Positions 43,984 through 52,555 of a stretch of DNA of 58,470 bases are shown in pieces (position 1 is the first letter of the stretch; each line of letters opens with the position of its first letter). The notes below the pieces were generated by a model. It saw only the letters and a program-made list of their open reading frames with translations, had not been told where the DNA came from and ran no database searches. The position numbers were made by a program, and so were the translations under genes. This DNA comes from Nocardioidaceae bacterium. Its GTDB lineage: Bacteria > Actinomycetota > Actinomycetes > Propionibacteriales > Nocardioidaceae. The stretch covers positions 1-58,470 of the forward strand of contig JAURVT010000031.1 in the NCBI GenBank assembly GCA_030655315.1, read 5' to 3'.

Positions 43984-44540
43984 CCCGCATCATCGCCGGC
44001 GCCGCGCGCGGACGCCGCCTCCGCACCCCCTCGGGCAGCCGGACCCGTCCCACCACCGACCGGGTGCGCGAGTCGCTGTTCGCGAGCCTCGTCTCCGAGC
44101 TCGGCGGGCTCGACGACCTGCGGGTGCTCGACCTCTACGCCGGGTCCGGCGCCGTCGGGCTGGAGGCGCTGTCGCGCGGCGCGAGCGCGGCCGTGATGGT
44201 CGAGATCGACGCCCGCACGTGCGAGGTGGCCCGCGACAACGCCGCCACCCTCGGTCTGCCGGGCGCGCGCGTCGTGCGGTCCAAGGTGCGCAGCCACCTC
44301 GAGGGCCTCCCCGACCAGCCGTTCGACGTCGTCTTCCTCGACCCGCCCTACGACGTGCCGGCCGACGACGTCGTCGACGTGCTGGCCGCGCTCGCGCTGC
44401 CCGGCTGGCTGTCGGCCGACGCGGTGGTGGTGGTCGAGCGGTCGTCCCGGGGCGGTCTCACCTGGCCGGCCGGGCTCGAGGCCCTGCGCGACCGGACCTA
44501 CGGCGAGACCACGCTTTGGTACGGTCAGCCGCATGCGTAG
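43980..44540 (+). CDS. rsmD: 16S rRNA (guanine966-N2)-methyltransferase RsmD
   Basis: 186 residues from a GTG. MTRIIAGAARGRRLRTP is the family N-terminus; SAM site LDLYAGSGAVGLEALSRGA and catalytic DPPY in VVFLDPPYDVP. It methylates G966 of 16S rRNA. It overlaps coaD by 8 nt; a promoter for coaD lies in its last codons. Confidence 0.94.
   Translation: MTRIIAGAARGRRLRTPSGSRTRPTTDRVRESLFASLVSELGGLDDLRVLDLYAGSGAVGLEALSRGASAAVMVEIDARTCEVARDNAATLGLPGARVVRSKVRSHLEGLPDQPFDVVFLDPPYDVPADDVVDVLAALALPGWLSADAVVVVERSSRGGLTWPAGLEALRDRTYGETTLWYGQPHA
44520..44525 (+). promoter_or_regulatory. Leaderless-type -10 for coaD
   Basis: TACGGT, seven bases before the ATG at 44533, inside rsmD. Confidence 0.5.
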
Positions 44541-45024
44541 AGCGGTCTGCCCGGGGTCGTTCGACCCCGTCACCCACGGCCACCTCGACATCATCGGGCG
44601 CGCCGCCACCCTCTTCGACGAGGTGGTCGTGGCGGTCGGCGCCAACGAGTCCAAGAAGGGCCTGTTCTCCGCCGAGGAGCGGATGGACATGATCAGGGTC
44701 GCGGTGCGGCACCTGCCCAACGTCACCGTCGACTCCTTCGCCGGTCTGCTCGTCGACTTCTGCGAGGACCACGACGCCCAGGTGGTCGTCAAGGGCCTGC
44801 GTGCGGTCTCCGACTTCGACTACGAGCTGCAGATGGCGCAGATGAACGGCTCGCTCACCAGCGTCGACACCGTGTTCGTGCCCACCAGCCCGGAGTGGTC
44901 CTACCTCGCGTCGAGCCTGGTCAAGGAGGTCGCACGGGGCGGCCGGGACGTCAGCGGGCTCGTGCCGCCGCACGTCGTCACGGCACTGGCGGAGCGATTA
45001 GGCACCGGCCCCCGGGTTCGATAG
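44533..45024 (+). CDS. coaD: Phosphopantetheine adenylyltransferase
   Basis: 163 residues. CPGSFDPVTHGHLDII (nucleotidyltransferase T/HxGH site), LRAVSDFDYELQMAQMN and the WSYLASSLVKEVA motif are all present. It transfers AMP to 4'-phosphopantetheine, the penultimate step of CoA synthesis. The rsmD-coaD pair is widely conserved. Confidence 0.95.
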   Translation: MRRAVCPGSFDPVTHGHLDIIGRAATLFDEVVVAVGANESKKGLFSAEERMDMIRVAVRHLPNVTVDSFAGLLVDFCEDHDAQVVVKGLRAVSDFDYELQMAQMNGSLTSVDTVFVPTSPEWSYLASSLVKEVARGGRDVSGLVPPHVVTALAERLGTGPRVR

Positions 45025-45027
45025 ACT
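44998..45027 (+). promoter_or_regulatory. Promoter of the DUF177-rpmF operon
   Basis: TTAGGC, 18 nt, TAGACT at 45022-45027, at the end of coaD. The leader of about 90 nt holds a perfect hairpin (next feature). Confidence 0.55.
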
Positions 45028-45034
45028 CTCCGTT

Positions 45035-45050
45035 GGCCTGCGTGCAGGCC
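45035..45050 (+). promoter_or_regulatory. Leader hairpin upstream of DUF177-rpmF
   Basis: GGCCTGC-GT-GCAGGCC, a 7-bp stem with a 2-nt loop near the predicted 5' end of the mRNA. It could stabilise the message or mediate control of the L32 operon. Confidence 0.45.
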
Positions 45051-45122
45051 AAAGACCTGTTTGTGCCTGCTCGACGGTGGTGCCCCGCGCACCCTCGCCG
45101 AACACGACGTTGGATGTGACCA

Positions 45123-45737
45123 GTGCCTACGCTCGACCACAGAGCGCCCCTCGTGCTCGACACGCGGGAGCTCGGTCGGCGACCCGGCACGCAGAAGACG
45201 GTCACCACCACCGAGGAGGCGCCGGCAGATCTGGGCATCGACGTCATCGGCGTGCCCGAGAGCAGCGGCATCGACCTCGAGCTTCGGCTCGAGTCGGTGA
45301 TGGAGGGGGTCCTCGTGACCGGCTCCGCCGCGGTACAGCTCGAGGGCCAGTGCGTGCGGTGCCTGGAGGACCTCCACGAAGACCTCGAGGTGGACCTCCA
45401 GGAGCTGTACGTCTACGACGACGCAGGTGCCCCGGTGGACGAGGACGACGAAGGTGTCCGCCGGCTCGAGGGAGACCTGCTCGACCTCGAGCCCGTCCTG
45501 CGGGACGCGGTGGTGCTCGCACTGCCGCAGAACCCGCTGTGTCGCCCGGACTGTCCCGGGTTGTGCGCCGAGTGCGGTGCGCGGCTCGCGGACGACCCGG
45601 GTCACACCCATGGCGAGGCGCTCGACCCCCGGTGGGCGGCGCTGGACCGACTGAAGCAGGATGAGACCGACGACGGGCACCTCGCCCGGACCGTGAAGAC
45701 ACCGGGCACCTCGCCCGGTGACGACCAGGAGGACTGA
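45123..45737 (+). CDS. DUF177 / YceD family protein
   Basis: 204 residues from a GTG at 45123. [14 protein letters not shown]-terminus, [22 protein letters not shown] (the conserved C..C of YceD proteins), [22 protein letters not shown] near the C-terminus with four cysteines, a probable zinc site. YceD family members act in 23S rRNA or large-subunit maturation and are nearly always encoded just before rpmF, as here (3 nt). Confidence 0.9.
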   Translation: MPTLDHRAPLVLDTRELGRRPGTQKTVTTTEEAPADLGIDVIGVPESSGIDLELRLESVMEGVLVTGSAAVQLEGQCVRCLEDLHEDLEVDLQELYVYDDAGAPVDEDDEGVRRLEGDLLDLEPVLRDAVVLALPQNPLCRPDCPGLCAECGARLADDPGHTHGEALDPRWAALDRLKQDETDDGHLARTVKTPGTSPGDDQED

Positions 45738-45740
45738 GAC

Positions 45741-45926
45741 GTGGCCGTTCCGAAGCGGAAGATGTCGCGCAGCAACACGCGCCACCGCCGTTCGCAGTGG
45801 AAGACCACGGCGGTCAGCCTGGTCGACTGCACCAACCCCGCGTGCAACGCCAAGCACCTGCCGCACCGCGCGTGCGGCGAGTGCGGGCAGTACGGCGCTC
45901 GGAACGCCCGCCGCCAGGTGCTCTGA
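45741..45926 (+). CDS. rpmF: 50S ribosomal protein bL32
   Basis: 61 residues from a GTG; AGGAGG lies 8 nt upstream. [21 protein letters not shown] is followed by a four-cysteine zinc ribbon (CTNPAC and CGEC), the C+ form. Confidence 0.95.
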   Translation: MAVPKRKMSRSNTRHRRSQWKTTAVSLVDCTNPACNAKHLPHRACGECGQYGARNARRQVL

Positions 45927-45934
45927 CGCGACCG

Positions 45935-46702
45935 GTGGGCGCCGACACCGGGCCCGCCGACGCCGTGTCGACGGGAGCTGAGGCCGCGGACGAGCTCGCG
46001 GAGGCCCTGGGGGTCCCCGACCTCGATCGCGGCCTGCTCACGCACGCGCTGACCCACCGGTCGTTCGCGTACGAGAACGGCAACGTCCCCAACAACGAGC
46101 GCCTGGAGTTCCTGGGCGACGCCGTGCTGGGGCTGGTGGTCACCGACACCCTGTTCAACGGCCACCCCGACCTGCCCGAGGGCCGGCTGGCCAAGCTCCG
46201 CGCCGCGGTCGTCAATGCCCGCGCGCTCGCCGACGTCGCCCGCACCCTGGGCATCGGGCCGCACCTGCGGCTCGGCCGGGGCGAGGAGTCGACCGGCGGC
46301 CGCGACAAGTCGTCGATCCTGTCCGACACGGTCGAGGCCCTGCTCGGCGCGGTCTACCTGCAGTTCGGCTACGAGGGCGCCACGCGCGTCGTCCACCAGA
46401 TGTTCGACCCGGTGATCGCCAACGCCGCCGGGCTCGGCGCCGGCCTGGACTGGAAGACGAGCCTCCAGGAGCTGTCGGCCGACAACGCGCTCGGCGTGCC
46501 GGAGTACCGGCTCACCGAGAGCGGCCCGGACCACCAGAAGACCTTCGTCGCCAAGGTGCGCGTCGGCGGCCAGACCTACGGCGAGGGCGTCGGCCGCTCC
46601 AAGAAGGAGGCCGAGCAGCAGGTCGCCGAGACCGCCTGGCGTGCCATCTCCTCGGCCCTGGCCGCGGTCGTCCCCGAGACGCCGGCCACCACGGGCTCCT
46701 AG
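45935..46702 (+). CDS. rnc: Ribonuclease III
   Basis: 255 residues with the GTG at 45935 (8 nt after rpmF); a GTG at 45965 is possible, and no clear ribosome site decides. Catalytic [28 protein letters not shown] and the double-stranded-RNA-binding domain [11 protein letters not shown]...[15 protein letters not shown] are complete. It processes rRNA precursors. Position between rpmF and mutM is conserved. Confidence 0.93.
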   Translation: MGADTGPADAVSTGAEAADELAEALGVPDLDRGLLTHALTHRSFAYENGNVPNNERLEFLGDAVLGLVVTDTLFNGHPDLPEGRLAKLRAAVVNARALADVARTLGIGPHLRLGRGEESTGGRDKSSILSDTVEALLGAVYLQFGYEGATRVVHQMFDPVIANAAGLGAGLDWKTSLQELSADNALGVPEYRLTESGPDHQKTFVAKVRVGGQTYGEGVGRSKKEAEQQVAETAWRAISSALAAVVPETPATTGS

Positions 46703-46708
46703 CACCTC

Positions 46709-47560
46709 GTGCCCGAGCTCCCCGAGGTCGAGGTCGTCCGTCGCGGCCTCGCCGACCACGTCGTCGGCCGCACCATCTCCACCGTGCGGGTGCTGCACCC
46801 ACGCCCGGTCCGACGGCACCTGCCCGGTCCCGACGACTTCGCCGACCGCCTCGCCGGACGACGCGTCGACGCCGTCTCCCGCCGCGGCAAGTACCTGTGG
46901 CTGGCGCTGGACGACGGCGCCGCGATCCTCGTGCACCTGGGGATGAGCGGCCAGATGCTCGTGCAGCCGCCGCACGCCGACGCCGAGCGACACCTGCGCG
47001 TCGTCCTGGAGCTCGACGACGGGCTCGAGCTGAGGTTCGTCGACCAGCGCATGTTCGGCGGGCTCTCGATCAGCGAGGACGGCGCCACGCTGCCGCCGGA
47101 GATCGCGCACATCGCCCGCGACGCGCTCGACCCGCGCTTCGACGACGTCGTCTTCGGCGAGCGGCTGCGGCGACGGAAGACCGGGATCAAGCGGGCGCTC
47201 CTCGACCAGACCCTGGTCTCGGGGATCGGCAACATCTACGCCGACGAGGGCCTGTGGCGGGCACGGCTGCACTTCGCGCGCCCGACCGAGACCCTGACCC
47301 GCCCCGAGCTGGCCCGCCTCCTCGACGGCGTGCGTGGCGTGATGGCCTCGGCGCTGGAGCAGGGCGGCACGTCCTTCGACGCCCTTTACGTCAACGTCAA
47401 CGGGCAGAGCGGCTACTTCGACCGCTCGTTGGCCGTCTACGGCCAGGAGGGTCGGCCGTGCCCGCGCTGCGGCACCCCGGTACGCCGCGACGCCTTCATG
47501 AACCGCTCGTCGTTCACCTGCCCGCAGTGCCAGCCGCGCCCGCGTCGCGGTCGCTGGTGA
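46709..47560 (+). CDS. mutM: Formamidopyrimidine-DNA glycosylase
   Basis: 283 residues from a GTG 6 nt after rnc. [13 protein letters not shown] (N-terminal proline nucleophile), [36 protein letters not shown] (helix-two-turn-helix) and the zinc finger [24 protein letters not shown]. It removes 8-oxoguanine and ring-opened purines. In related genomes smc and ftsY often follow; here they do not. Confidence 0.94.
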   Translation: MPELPEVEVVRRGLADHVVGRTISTVRVLHPRPVRRHLPGPDDFADRLAGRRVDAVSRRGKYLWLALDDGAAILVHLGMSGQMLVQPPHADAERHLRVVLELDDGLELRFVDQRMFGGLSISEDGATLPPEIAHIARDALDPRFDDVVFGERLRRRKTGIKRALLDQTLVSGIGNIYADEGLWRARLHFARPTETLTRPELARLLDGVRGVMASALEQGGTSFDALYVNVNGQSGYFDRSLAVYGQEGRPCPRCGTPVRRDAFMNRSSFTCPQCQPRPRRGRW

Positions 47561-47589
47561 ACGTCCACCGGTCCACGGCGGCTCGTGAA

Positions 47590-47595
47590 TAGAGT
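47590..47595 (+). promoter_or_regulatory. Leaderless-type -10 for the dGTPase-like gene
   Basis: TAGAGT, six bases before the GTG at 47602. Confidence 0.55.
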
Positions 47596-47601
47596 GCAGG
47601 C

Positions 47602-48864
47602 GTGAGCGAGGACCCGTACGGCGACGAGGCGCGCGAGCGCCTGGTGCCCGAGCCGCCCAAGCGTGCCGACCGCACGTCCTTCGAGCGCGACCGGGCCCGG
47701 GTGCTCCACGGCGCCTCGCTGCGCCGGCTGTCGGCCAAGACCCAGGTGCTGGGTCCGGCCACCGACTTCGTCCGCAATCGCCTGACGCACTCCCTCGAGG
47801 TCGCCCAGGTGGCGCGCGAGCTCGGCAAGTCGCTCGGCTGCGACCCCGACGTCGTCGACTCCGCGGCGCTCGCGCACGACCTCGGGCACCCGCCGTTCGG
47901 CCACAACGGCGAGCGGGCGCTGCACCAGGCCGCGATCGCCTGCGGCGGCTTCGAGGGCAACGCGCAGACGCTGCGGATCCTCACCCGGCTGGAGTCCAAG
48001 ACGTTCGACGACGCCGGTCGCAGCGTCGGGCTCAACCTGACGCGCGCGACGCTCGACGCCTGCGTCAAGTACCCCTGGGGCCTCGACGGCGCTCCCGAGC
48101 CGCTCGGACGCCACGGCGACGGCACCCGCCGCGCCGTCCGCAAGTTCGGTGTCTACGAGGACGATCGGCGGGTCTTCGACTGGTGCCGACACGGGACGCC
48201 GGGGGCGCGTCAGGCGGTCGAGGCACAGGTGATGGACCTCGCCGATGACGTCGCCTACTCGGTGCACGACGTCGAGGACGCCGTCGTCGGGGGATGGGTG
48301 GCCCTGGACCAGGTGGCGGGCGAGACCGCGGACGTGTGGGCCGTGGCGCGCGACTGGTACGCCCCCACCTCGAGCGACCAGGCGCTCGAGGAGGCGTTCG
48401 CGCGGCTCGTCGCGATGCCCGAGTGGCCCATCGGCCCCTTCGACGGCGGCCGGCGGGCCCGCGGGGCCCTCAAGGGCCTGACCAGTGCGCTCGTCGGACG
48501 GTTCGTGTCGTCCGTGCTCGACGCCACCCGTCTCGAGCACGGCACCGGACGGCTCGTGCGCCACGGCGCCGACGTGGTGGTGCCCGCCTCGATCCACGAC
48601 GAGATCGTGGTCCTCAAGGCGGTCGCCGCCCACTACGTGATGCGCACCGACGAGCGGGTGGCCGTGCTGCGCGAGCAGCGCGAGATGGTCACGGCGCTGG
48701 TCGAGACGCTCACGGCCGATCCCGCGGGTCGGCTCGAGCCCGAGCTGGCCGAGGACCACGAGGCGGCCGCGGACGACGCCGCCCGGCTGCGGGCCGTCGT
48801 CGACCAGGTCGCGTCGCTCACCGACGTCTCCGCCCGTACGTGGGTCGACCGTCTCCTCGGCTGA
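47602..48864 (+). CDS. dgt: Deoxyguanosinetriphosphate triphosphohydrolase-like protein
   Basis: 420 residues. Family N-terminus DRTSFERDRARVLHGASLRRLSAKTQV, then the HD domain: NRLTHSLEVAQVAREL and LAHDLGHPPFGHNGERAL (HD near residue 93). The MDLADDVAYSVHDVEDAV segment supplies the last metal aspartate. Hydrolyses dNTPs to deoxynucleoside and triphosphate. It converges with the DEAD helicase gene. Confidence 0.92.
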   Translation: MSEDPYGDEARERLVPEPPKRADRTSFERDRARVLHGASLRRLSAKTQVLGPATDFVRNRLTHSLEVAQVARELGKSLGCDPDVVDSAALAHDLGHPPFGHNGERALHQAAIACGGFEGNAQTLRILTRLESKTFDDAGRSVGLNLTRATLDACVKYPWGLDGAPEPLGRHGDGTRRAVRKFGVYEDDRRVFDWCRHGTPGARQAVEAQVMDLADDVAYSVHDVEDAVVGGWVALDQVAGETADVWAVARDWYAPTSSDQALEEAFARLVAMPEWPIGPFDGGRRARGALKGLTSALVGRFVSSVLDATRLEHGTGRLVRHGADVVVPASIHDEIVVLKAVAAHYVMRTDERVAVLREQREMVTALVETLTADPAGRLEPELAEDHEAAADDAARLRAVVDQVASLTDVSARTWVDRLLG

Positions 48865-48870
48865 CTCCTC

Positions 48871-48941
48871 CGTCCGCGATCCGATGCCCGGTGGTGCTCG
48901 AACCAGCAGGTCGAGCACCACAGCGCATCGAGTCGCGGACG
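48871..48941. repeat. Palindromic repeat, family 2 copy 2 (dgt / DEAD-helicase junction)
   Basis: 71-nt hairpin. CGTCCGCGA (48871) with TCGCGGACG (48933-48941), CGATGC with GCATCG, and inner GTGGTGCTCGA (48891) with TCGAGCACCAC (48911). The outer boxes equal those at 34991-35061 but the inner stem is a different sequence that is still fully paired. Confidence 0.85.
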
Positions 48942-48963
48942 CGAGGGTCGGCGGGGTGCTGCG

Positions 48964-50499
48964 TCAGGCGGTGGCGGTGTCGCCGGTGCCGGACTCGCCG
49001 CCGCCCTCGCCGCCACTGCGACGACGACGTCGGCGACGGGGACGCGAGGCGTCGCCCTCGCCCTGGGGGGCGCCGGCCACGGCCACCGAGGAGTCCGCGG
49101 ACGTCGCCGCGCCCTCGGTGCCCTCGGCCGACTCGCTGCTGCGACGGCGGGTGCGCTGACGGTCGCGGCTGCGCGGGGGACGCTCGGTCCGGCCGCCCTC
49201 GCGGGCACCGTCTCGGCCGCCGTCACGACCGCCGCGGCCGCCACCGGCGGGCTTCTGGCGGGGCTCCTGCGGCGGAGCGGGGACCAGCCGTCCGGTGACG
49301 TCCCGGGAGATGCCGAGGTCGTGGTACAGGTGGTCCGACGTGGAGTACGTCTCCTGCGGCTCGTCGAACGGCAGGCCCAGCGACGCGTTGATCGTCTTCC
49401 AGCGGACGACGTCGGCCCAGTCGACGAACGTGATCGCGATGCCGGTGGCGCCCGCGCGACCGGTACGGCCGATGCGGTGCACGTAGGTCTTGTCGTCCTC
49501 GGGGCACGTGTAGTTGATGACGTGCGTGATGTCCTGGACGTCGATGCCGCGGGCGGCGACGTCGGTGGCGACGAGGATCAGCACCTTGCCCTCGCGGAAG
49601 CGCGTCATGGCCTTCTCGCGGGCCACCTGGGCCATGTCGCCGTGCAGCGGCGAGGCCGGGAAGCCGCGCTCCTGGAGGTCGTCGGCCACGCGCTGCGCCG
49701 AGCGCTTGGTGCGGGTGAAGATGATGACGCGGCCGCGGTCCTCGGACTGCAGGATGCGGGCGACGACCTCGGGCTTGTCGAGGTCGTGGGCCTGGTACAC
49801 GAACTGCGCCGTGGTGGGCACCATCTGGTTGTCCTCGCCCGACTCGGCGCGGATGTTCATCGGGTGCCGCATGTGCTTGCGGGCCAGCGTGACGATGGCG
49901 CTCGGCATGGTGGCCGAGAAGAGCATCGTCTGGCGCGTCTCGGGCGTCTTGGCGAGCAGACGCTCCACGTCGGGCAGGAAGCCGAGGTCGAGCATCTCGT
50001 CGGCCTCGTCGAGGACGAGGGCCTTGACGTGCGACAGGTCGAGCGCGCCGCGGTTGGCGAGGTCGAGCAGGCGGCCGGGGGTGCCGACGACGATGTCGAC
50101 GCCCTTCTCGAGCGCGTCGAGCTGCGGCTCGTAGGGCACGCCGCCGTAGATGTTGATCGTGGTGGTGCCGCGGTTGGCCGAGGCGGTCACGATGTCGCCG
50201 TGCACCTGGAGCGCGAGCTCGCGGGTGGGGGCGATCACCAGGGCCTGCGGCTTGCCGGGGGCGGCGAGGTCGGCGTAGTCCGCGTCGTGCGGCGCGACCG
50301 TGCGCTGCACGACGGGGATGCCGAAGGCGAGCGTCTTGCCGGTGCCGGTACGGGCCTGGCCGATCAGGTCGGTGCCCATGAGAGCGACCGAGAGGGTCAT
50401 CTCCTGGATCGGGAACGGGGTGGTGATCCCCTTGGCTGCGAGCGCGTCGGCGATCTCGGGCAGGACGCCGAGGTCTGTGAAGGTGGTCAGGGTCGTCAT
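48964..50499 (-). CDS. DEAD-box RNA helicase
   Basis: 511 residues from the ATG at 50499. Q motif FTDLGVLPEIADALAAKGITTPFPIQ, Walker A ARTGTGKT, PTRELA, LDEADEMLD, FSATMP, and HRIGRTGRAG. The C-terminal 120 residues are low-complexity and basic (GGGRGGRDGGRDGAREGG, then RRRRRRRR), an RNA-binding tail like that of RhlE/CsdA proteins. The Rv3211 (rhlE) gene of mycobacteria has the same neighbours. A probable -10 (TACACT, minus strand 50640-50635) gives a leader of about 130 nt, longer than usual here, which could allow temperature control. Confidence 0.92.
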   Translation of the reverse strand: MTTLTTFTDLGVLPEIADALAAKGITTPFPIQEMTLSVALMGTDLIGQARTGTGKTLAFGIPVVQRTVAPHDADYADLAAPGKPQALVIAPTRELALQVHGDIVTASANRGTTTINIYGGVPYEPQLDALEKGVDIVVGTPGRLLDLANRGALDLSHVKALVLDEADEMLDLGFLPDVERLLAKTPETRQTMLFSATMPSAIVTLARKHMRHPMNIRAESGEDNQMVPTTAQFVYQAHDLDKPEVVARILQSEDRGRVIIFTRTKRSAQRVADDLQERGFPASPLHGDMAQVAREKAMTRFREGKVLILVATDVAARGIDVQDITHVINYTCPEDDKTYVHRIGRTGRAGATGIAITFVDWADVVRWKTINASLGLPFDEPQETYSTSDHLYHDLGISRDVTGRLVPAPPQEPRQKPAGGGRGGRDGGRDGAREGGRTERPPRSRDRQRTRRRSSESAEGTEGAATSADSSVAVAGAPQGEGDASRPRRRRRRRSGGEGGGESGTGDTATA

Positions 50500-50634
50500 C
50501 AATTCAGTCGAACGGCGCGCTGCGCGTCGACCGACGTCGCTGCGCGGTCCGGCGCTCGGGCGCGTCGTCAGCGTGCACGCATGAGACATCTGCACGCGAC
50601 TTCGACGCACCTGGCGCCAGGACGGGTCGCCCCC

Positions 50635-50640
50635 AGTGTA
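50635..50640 (-). promoter_or_regulatory. -10 of the DEAD-helicase promoter
   Basis: TACACT on the minus strand, back to back with the ferritin-like gene's -10 at 50658. Confidence 0.45.
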
Positions 50641-50657
50641 TCGGTCGGGGACGGCGA

Positions 50658-50663
50658 TAGTGT
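50658..50663 (+). promoter_or_regulatory. Leaderless-type -10 for the ferritin-like gene
   Basis: TAGTGT, six bases before the ATG at 50670. Confidence 0.55.
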
Positions 50664-50669
50664 TCGACC

Positions 50670-51392
50670 ATGCCCGCCGAGCCTGTCGATCTCTCCAGCA
50701 CCTCCGCCGCCGCCACCGCCGCGGCGTTCGACGACCCCCTGTACCGCACCGGTGTCATCGAGCTCCTGGGCGTCCTGGCCTACGGCGAGCTGACCGCGTT
50801 CGAGCGGCTCGCCGAGGACTCCAAGCTCGCGCCGGGCATGCGCGACAAGGCGGCCATCTCGGCCATGGCGAGCGCCGAGTTCGGCCACTTCCAGGCGCTG
50901 CACGACGGGCTGGTCGAGCTCGGCCAGGACCCGTTCGAGGCGATGGAGCCGTTCCACGAGACCTACGAGCGCTTCCACGCCCGCACCGCCCCGCGCGACT
51001 GGCTGGAGGGCCTGGTCAAGGCCTACGTCGGCGACGGCCTGGCGGCCGACTTCTACCGCGAGGTGGCGGCGTTCCTCGACCAGGGCACCCGGGCCCTGAT
51101 CCTGGAGACGCTCGGCGAGACGGGCCACTCGGAGTTCGTCGTCGGCCGCGTCCGCGAGGCGATCGCGGAGGACCCGCGCGTCGGTGGACGGCTCGCCCTG
51201 TGGGGCCGACGGCTGGTGGGCGAGGCGCTCAGCCAGGCGCAGGGCATCGCCGCCGAGCACGACGGTCTCACCACCGTCCTGGTCGGGGGAGCGGACCGCC
51301 CGGGCATGGACCTCGCCGGCATCGGGCGGATGTTCGCGCGGCTCACCGAGAACCACGCGAGCCGGATGGCCAAGCTCGGTCTCGCGTCCTGA
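50670..51392 (+). CDS. Ferritin-like fold protein
   Basis: 240 residues, helical. ViELLGVLAYGELTAFERLAEDS and MASAEFGHFQALHDGL carry Glu and E..H pairs of a ferritin-like di-metal four-helix bundle; AYVGDGLAADFYREVAAFLD and ETLGETGHSEFVVGRV supply the second set. Equivalent to the mycobacterial Rv3210c product beside rhlE. It resembles tRNA-hydroxylase (MiaE-like) folds, but the substrate is not known. Confidence 0.8.
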   Translation: MPAEPVDLSSTSAAATAAAFDDPLYRTGVIELLGVLAYGELTAFERLAEDSKLAPGMRDKAAISAMASAEFGHFQALHDGLVELGQDPFEAMEPFHETYERFHARTAPRDWLEGLVKAYVGDGLAADFYREVAAFLDQGTRALILETLGETGHSEFVVGRVREAIAEDPRVGGRLALWGRRLVGEALSQAQGIAAEHDGLTTVLVGGADRPGMDLAGIGRMFARLTENHASRMAKLGLAS

Positions 51393-51396
51393 CGCA

Positions 51397-51431
51397 CGAC
51401 GTCCGCCCACCCGAGGGGTGGACGGACGTCG
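51397..51431. terminator. Hairpin terminator between ferritin-like and DUF3107 genes
   Basis: CGACGTCCGCCCACCC / GGGTGGACGGACGTCG, 16 positions with one mismatch and a GAG loop, between convergent genes; likely bidirectional. Confidence 0.85.
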
Positions 51432-51448
51432 GCCGGGCAGGTGGCGCG

Positions 51449-51670
51449 TCAGGCGCCGAAGCCCACGGAGCGACCGTTGTCGGCCCCGAACTCCAGGTAG
51501 GCGATCTTCTCGGCCGGCACGACGACCGAGCCGCCCTTCTTGTCCTTGACGACCAGCAGGCCCTCGTCGGCGATCGCCGCACGCAGCGCCTCGACGATCG
51601 CGTCGCGGTCGAGCTCGGCGTCCACGGTCATCTCACGGGCGGCGTTCTGCACGCCGATGCGCACGTCCAC
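51449..51670 (-). CDS. DUF3107 family protein
   Basis: 73 residues from a GTG with AGAGGA upstream (VDVRIGVQNAAREMTVDAEL). Ends with KIAYLEFGADNGRSVGFGA. Same family as the small mycobacterial protein Rv3208A (TB9.4), always beside the TetR gene that precedes it here. Function unknown. Confidence 0.88.
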   Translation of the reverse strand: MDVRIGVQNAAREMTVDAELDRDAIVEALRAAIADEGLLVVKDKKGGSVVVPAEKIAYLEFGADNGRSVGFGA

Positions 51671-51806
51671 GGTGGTCCTCTCGGTTCTGCGTCGTCCCCG
51701 CGGGTCCGCGGGGGTGGTGATCAGGGTTGTGGCTCCACCGTATCCCGCGGGGCGCTCCCGGCCCACGGGAGACCGGGCCGCGTCCGCTGCGGGCGGAACG
51801 CCGCGC

Positions 51807-52439
51807 TCAGGACGGGTCGTCGGTGCGCGGGAAGCCGCGGATCCCACGCCAGGAGAGCCCGCTGACGAGCGCCACGGCCTCGTCCTTGGTGAGCGCCGAC
51901 CCGTTGTCGAGCCACGAGCGGGCGGCGACCTGGCCCATGCCCACCAGGCTGGTGGCGAGCAGCTCGGAGGCGACCGGCGCGAGCCCGGTGTCCTCGGCGA
52001 TCACCTCGGCGACGGCGCTGGCGGTCTCGGAGGTGACGCGGTCGACGCGGCTGCGCACGGCGGGCTCGTTCATCACGTCGGACTCGAAGACCAGCCGGAA
52101 CGCGGCCTGCGAGTCGTTGACGTAGCTGAAGAAGACGTCCATCGTCGCGCGGACGCGCTCCTTGTTGTCCTCGGTGGAGGCGAGCGCGGCGCGGACGGAC
52201 TCGATCACCTGGTCGCACGAGGTGTCGAGCAGGGCGAGGTAGAGCTCGAGCTTGCCCGGGAAGTGCTGGTACAGCACCGGCTTGGACACACCGGCGCGCT
52301 CGGCGATGTCGTCCATGGCGGCGGCGTGGTAGCCGTTGGCGACGAACACCTCGAGGGCGGCGTCGAACAGCTGGGCCCGTCGGGCACTGCGCGGCAGCCG
52401 TCCGCCTCGGGGGCGGTCCTGGATCGGGGTGTCACTCAC
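51807..52439 (-). CDS. TetR family transcriptional regulator
   Basis: 210 residues from the GTG at 52439. N-terminal HTH: FDAALEVFVANGYHAAAMDDIAERAGVSKPVLYQHFPGK split across helices 1-4, followed by an all-helical ligand domain. Equivalent to Rv3208 of mycobacteria by neighbours. The DUF3107 gene follows 136 nt downstream. TACGAT on the minus strand six bases upstream gives a leaderless promoter. Confidence 0.88.
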   Translation of the reverse strand: MSDTPIQDRPRGGRLPRSARRAQLFDAALEVFVANGYHAAAMDDIAERAGVSKPVLYQHFPGKLELYLALLDTSCDQVIESVRAALASTEDNKERVRATMDVFFSYVNDSQAAFRLVFESDVMNEPAVRSRVDRVTSETASAVAEVIAEDTGLAPVASELLATSLVGMGQVAARSWLDNGSALTKDEAVALVSGLSWRGIRGFPRTDDPS

Positions 52440-52445
52440 CGCAGC

Positions 52446-52451
52446 ATCGTA
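52446..52451 (-). promoter_or_regulatory. Leaderless-type -10 for the TetR gene
   Basis: TACGAT on the minus strand, exactly six bases before the GTG at 52439. Confidence 0.6.
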
Positions 52452-52507
52452 ACGACACGGGGGTGCGCGGCCGCGGAGCACCGCCGGACGAGGACGAACA
52501 GGACGAA

Positions 52508-52540
52508 CGACGCCCCCGGGCCGGGGGTCCGGGGGCGTCG
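52508..52540 (-). terminator. Terminator of the M6 protease gene
   Basis: CGACGCCCCCGG / CCGGGGGCGTCG, a perfect 12-bp stem with a 9-nt loop, 16 nt after the stop codon. Confidence 0.85.
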
Positions 52541-52555
52541 CGCGTCAGCGGTGCG

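Noticed and set aside
50504-50758. Minus-strand ORF across the helicase leader
   Set aside because: It spans two promoters and overlaps the start of the ferritin-like gene; no ribosome site and no recognisable protein features.
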